A DNA stretch of 64,000 nucleotides from an uncultured Chromatiaceae bacterium (GTDB taxonomy: Bacteria > Pseudomonadota > Gammaproteobacteria > Tenderiales > Tenderiaceae): NCBI GenBank assembly GCA_945787785.1, contig CALZIO010000002.1:1-64000 (forward strand), read 5' to 3'. The notes beneath the pieces were generated by a model. It searched no databases. It saw only the letters and a program-made list of their open reading frames with translations, and was not told where the DNA came from. How positions within the stretch are numbered: the stretch's first letter is position 1; each line of letters begins with the position of its first letter. The position numbers were made by a program, and so were the translations under genes. Positions 63,997-64,000 of the stretch are shown in pieces.

Positions 63997-64000
63997 CCTG

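Overview
This 64 kb window looks like an ordinary gammaproteobacterial chromosome, with dense coding on both strands. I saw no rRNA, tRNA, CRISPR array, prophage or intact transposase. The core blocks are: purA-hisZ-DUF2065-hflC-hflK-hflX-hfq-miaA; def / ACT-domain protein / pgeF / rluD; a BamD-like SPOR lipoprotein next to bamD; a 2-oxoglutarate dehydrogenase/succinyl-CoA synthetase cluster with nadE and glnB inside it; and ssb / MFS / uvrA. Accessory parts include a large CSLREA / beta-helix / Ca-repeat surface protein, two c-di-GMP-type proteins (one with a degenerate GGDEF motif), an RND efflux pair, a methyl-accepting chemotaxis protein and a BepA-like protease. The most interesting items are: (1) a tightly overlapping, translationally coupled operon at 57033-62129. 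It encodes a TPR-like protein, a pseudo-receiver/winged-helix-like protein, an MglA-like small GTPase, two Roadblock-type proteins, a PAS protein and a PhnD-like binding protein with no signal peptide. It resembles a Gram-negative 'conservon'-like signalling module. (2) A likely Fur-controlled porin / FMN-binding (flavinylation motif) / PepSY membrane protein operon at 37942-40501. (3) A set of non-autonomous palindromic elements (MITE-like) with IS5-like ends and YTAR-type target duplications, in at least six intergenic positions. (4) Un-annotated small membrane ORFs, notably a 41-aa ORF at 43430-43555 with a strong ribosome-binding site. All family calls come from reading motifs by eye; no database search was run.
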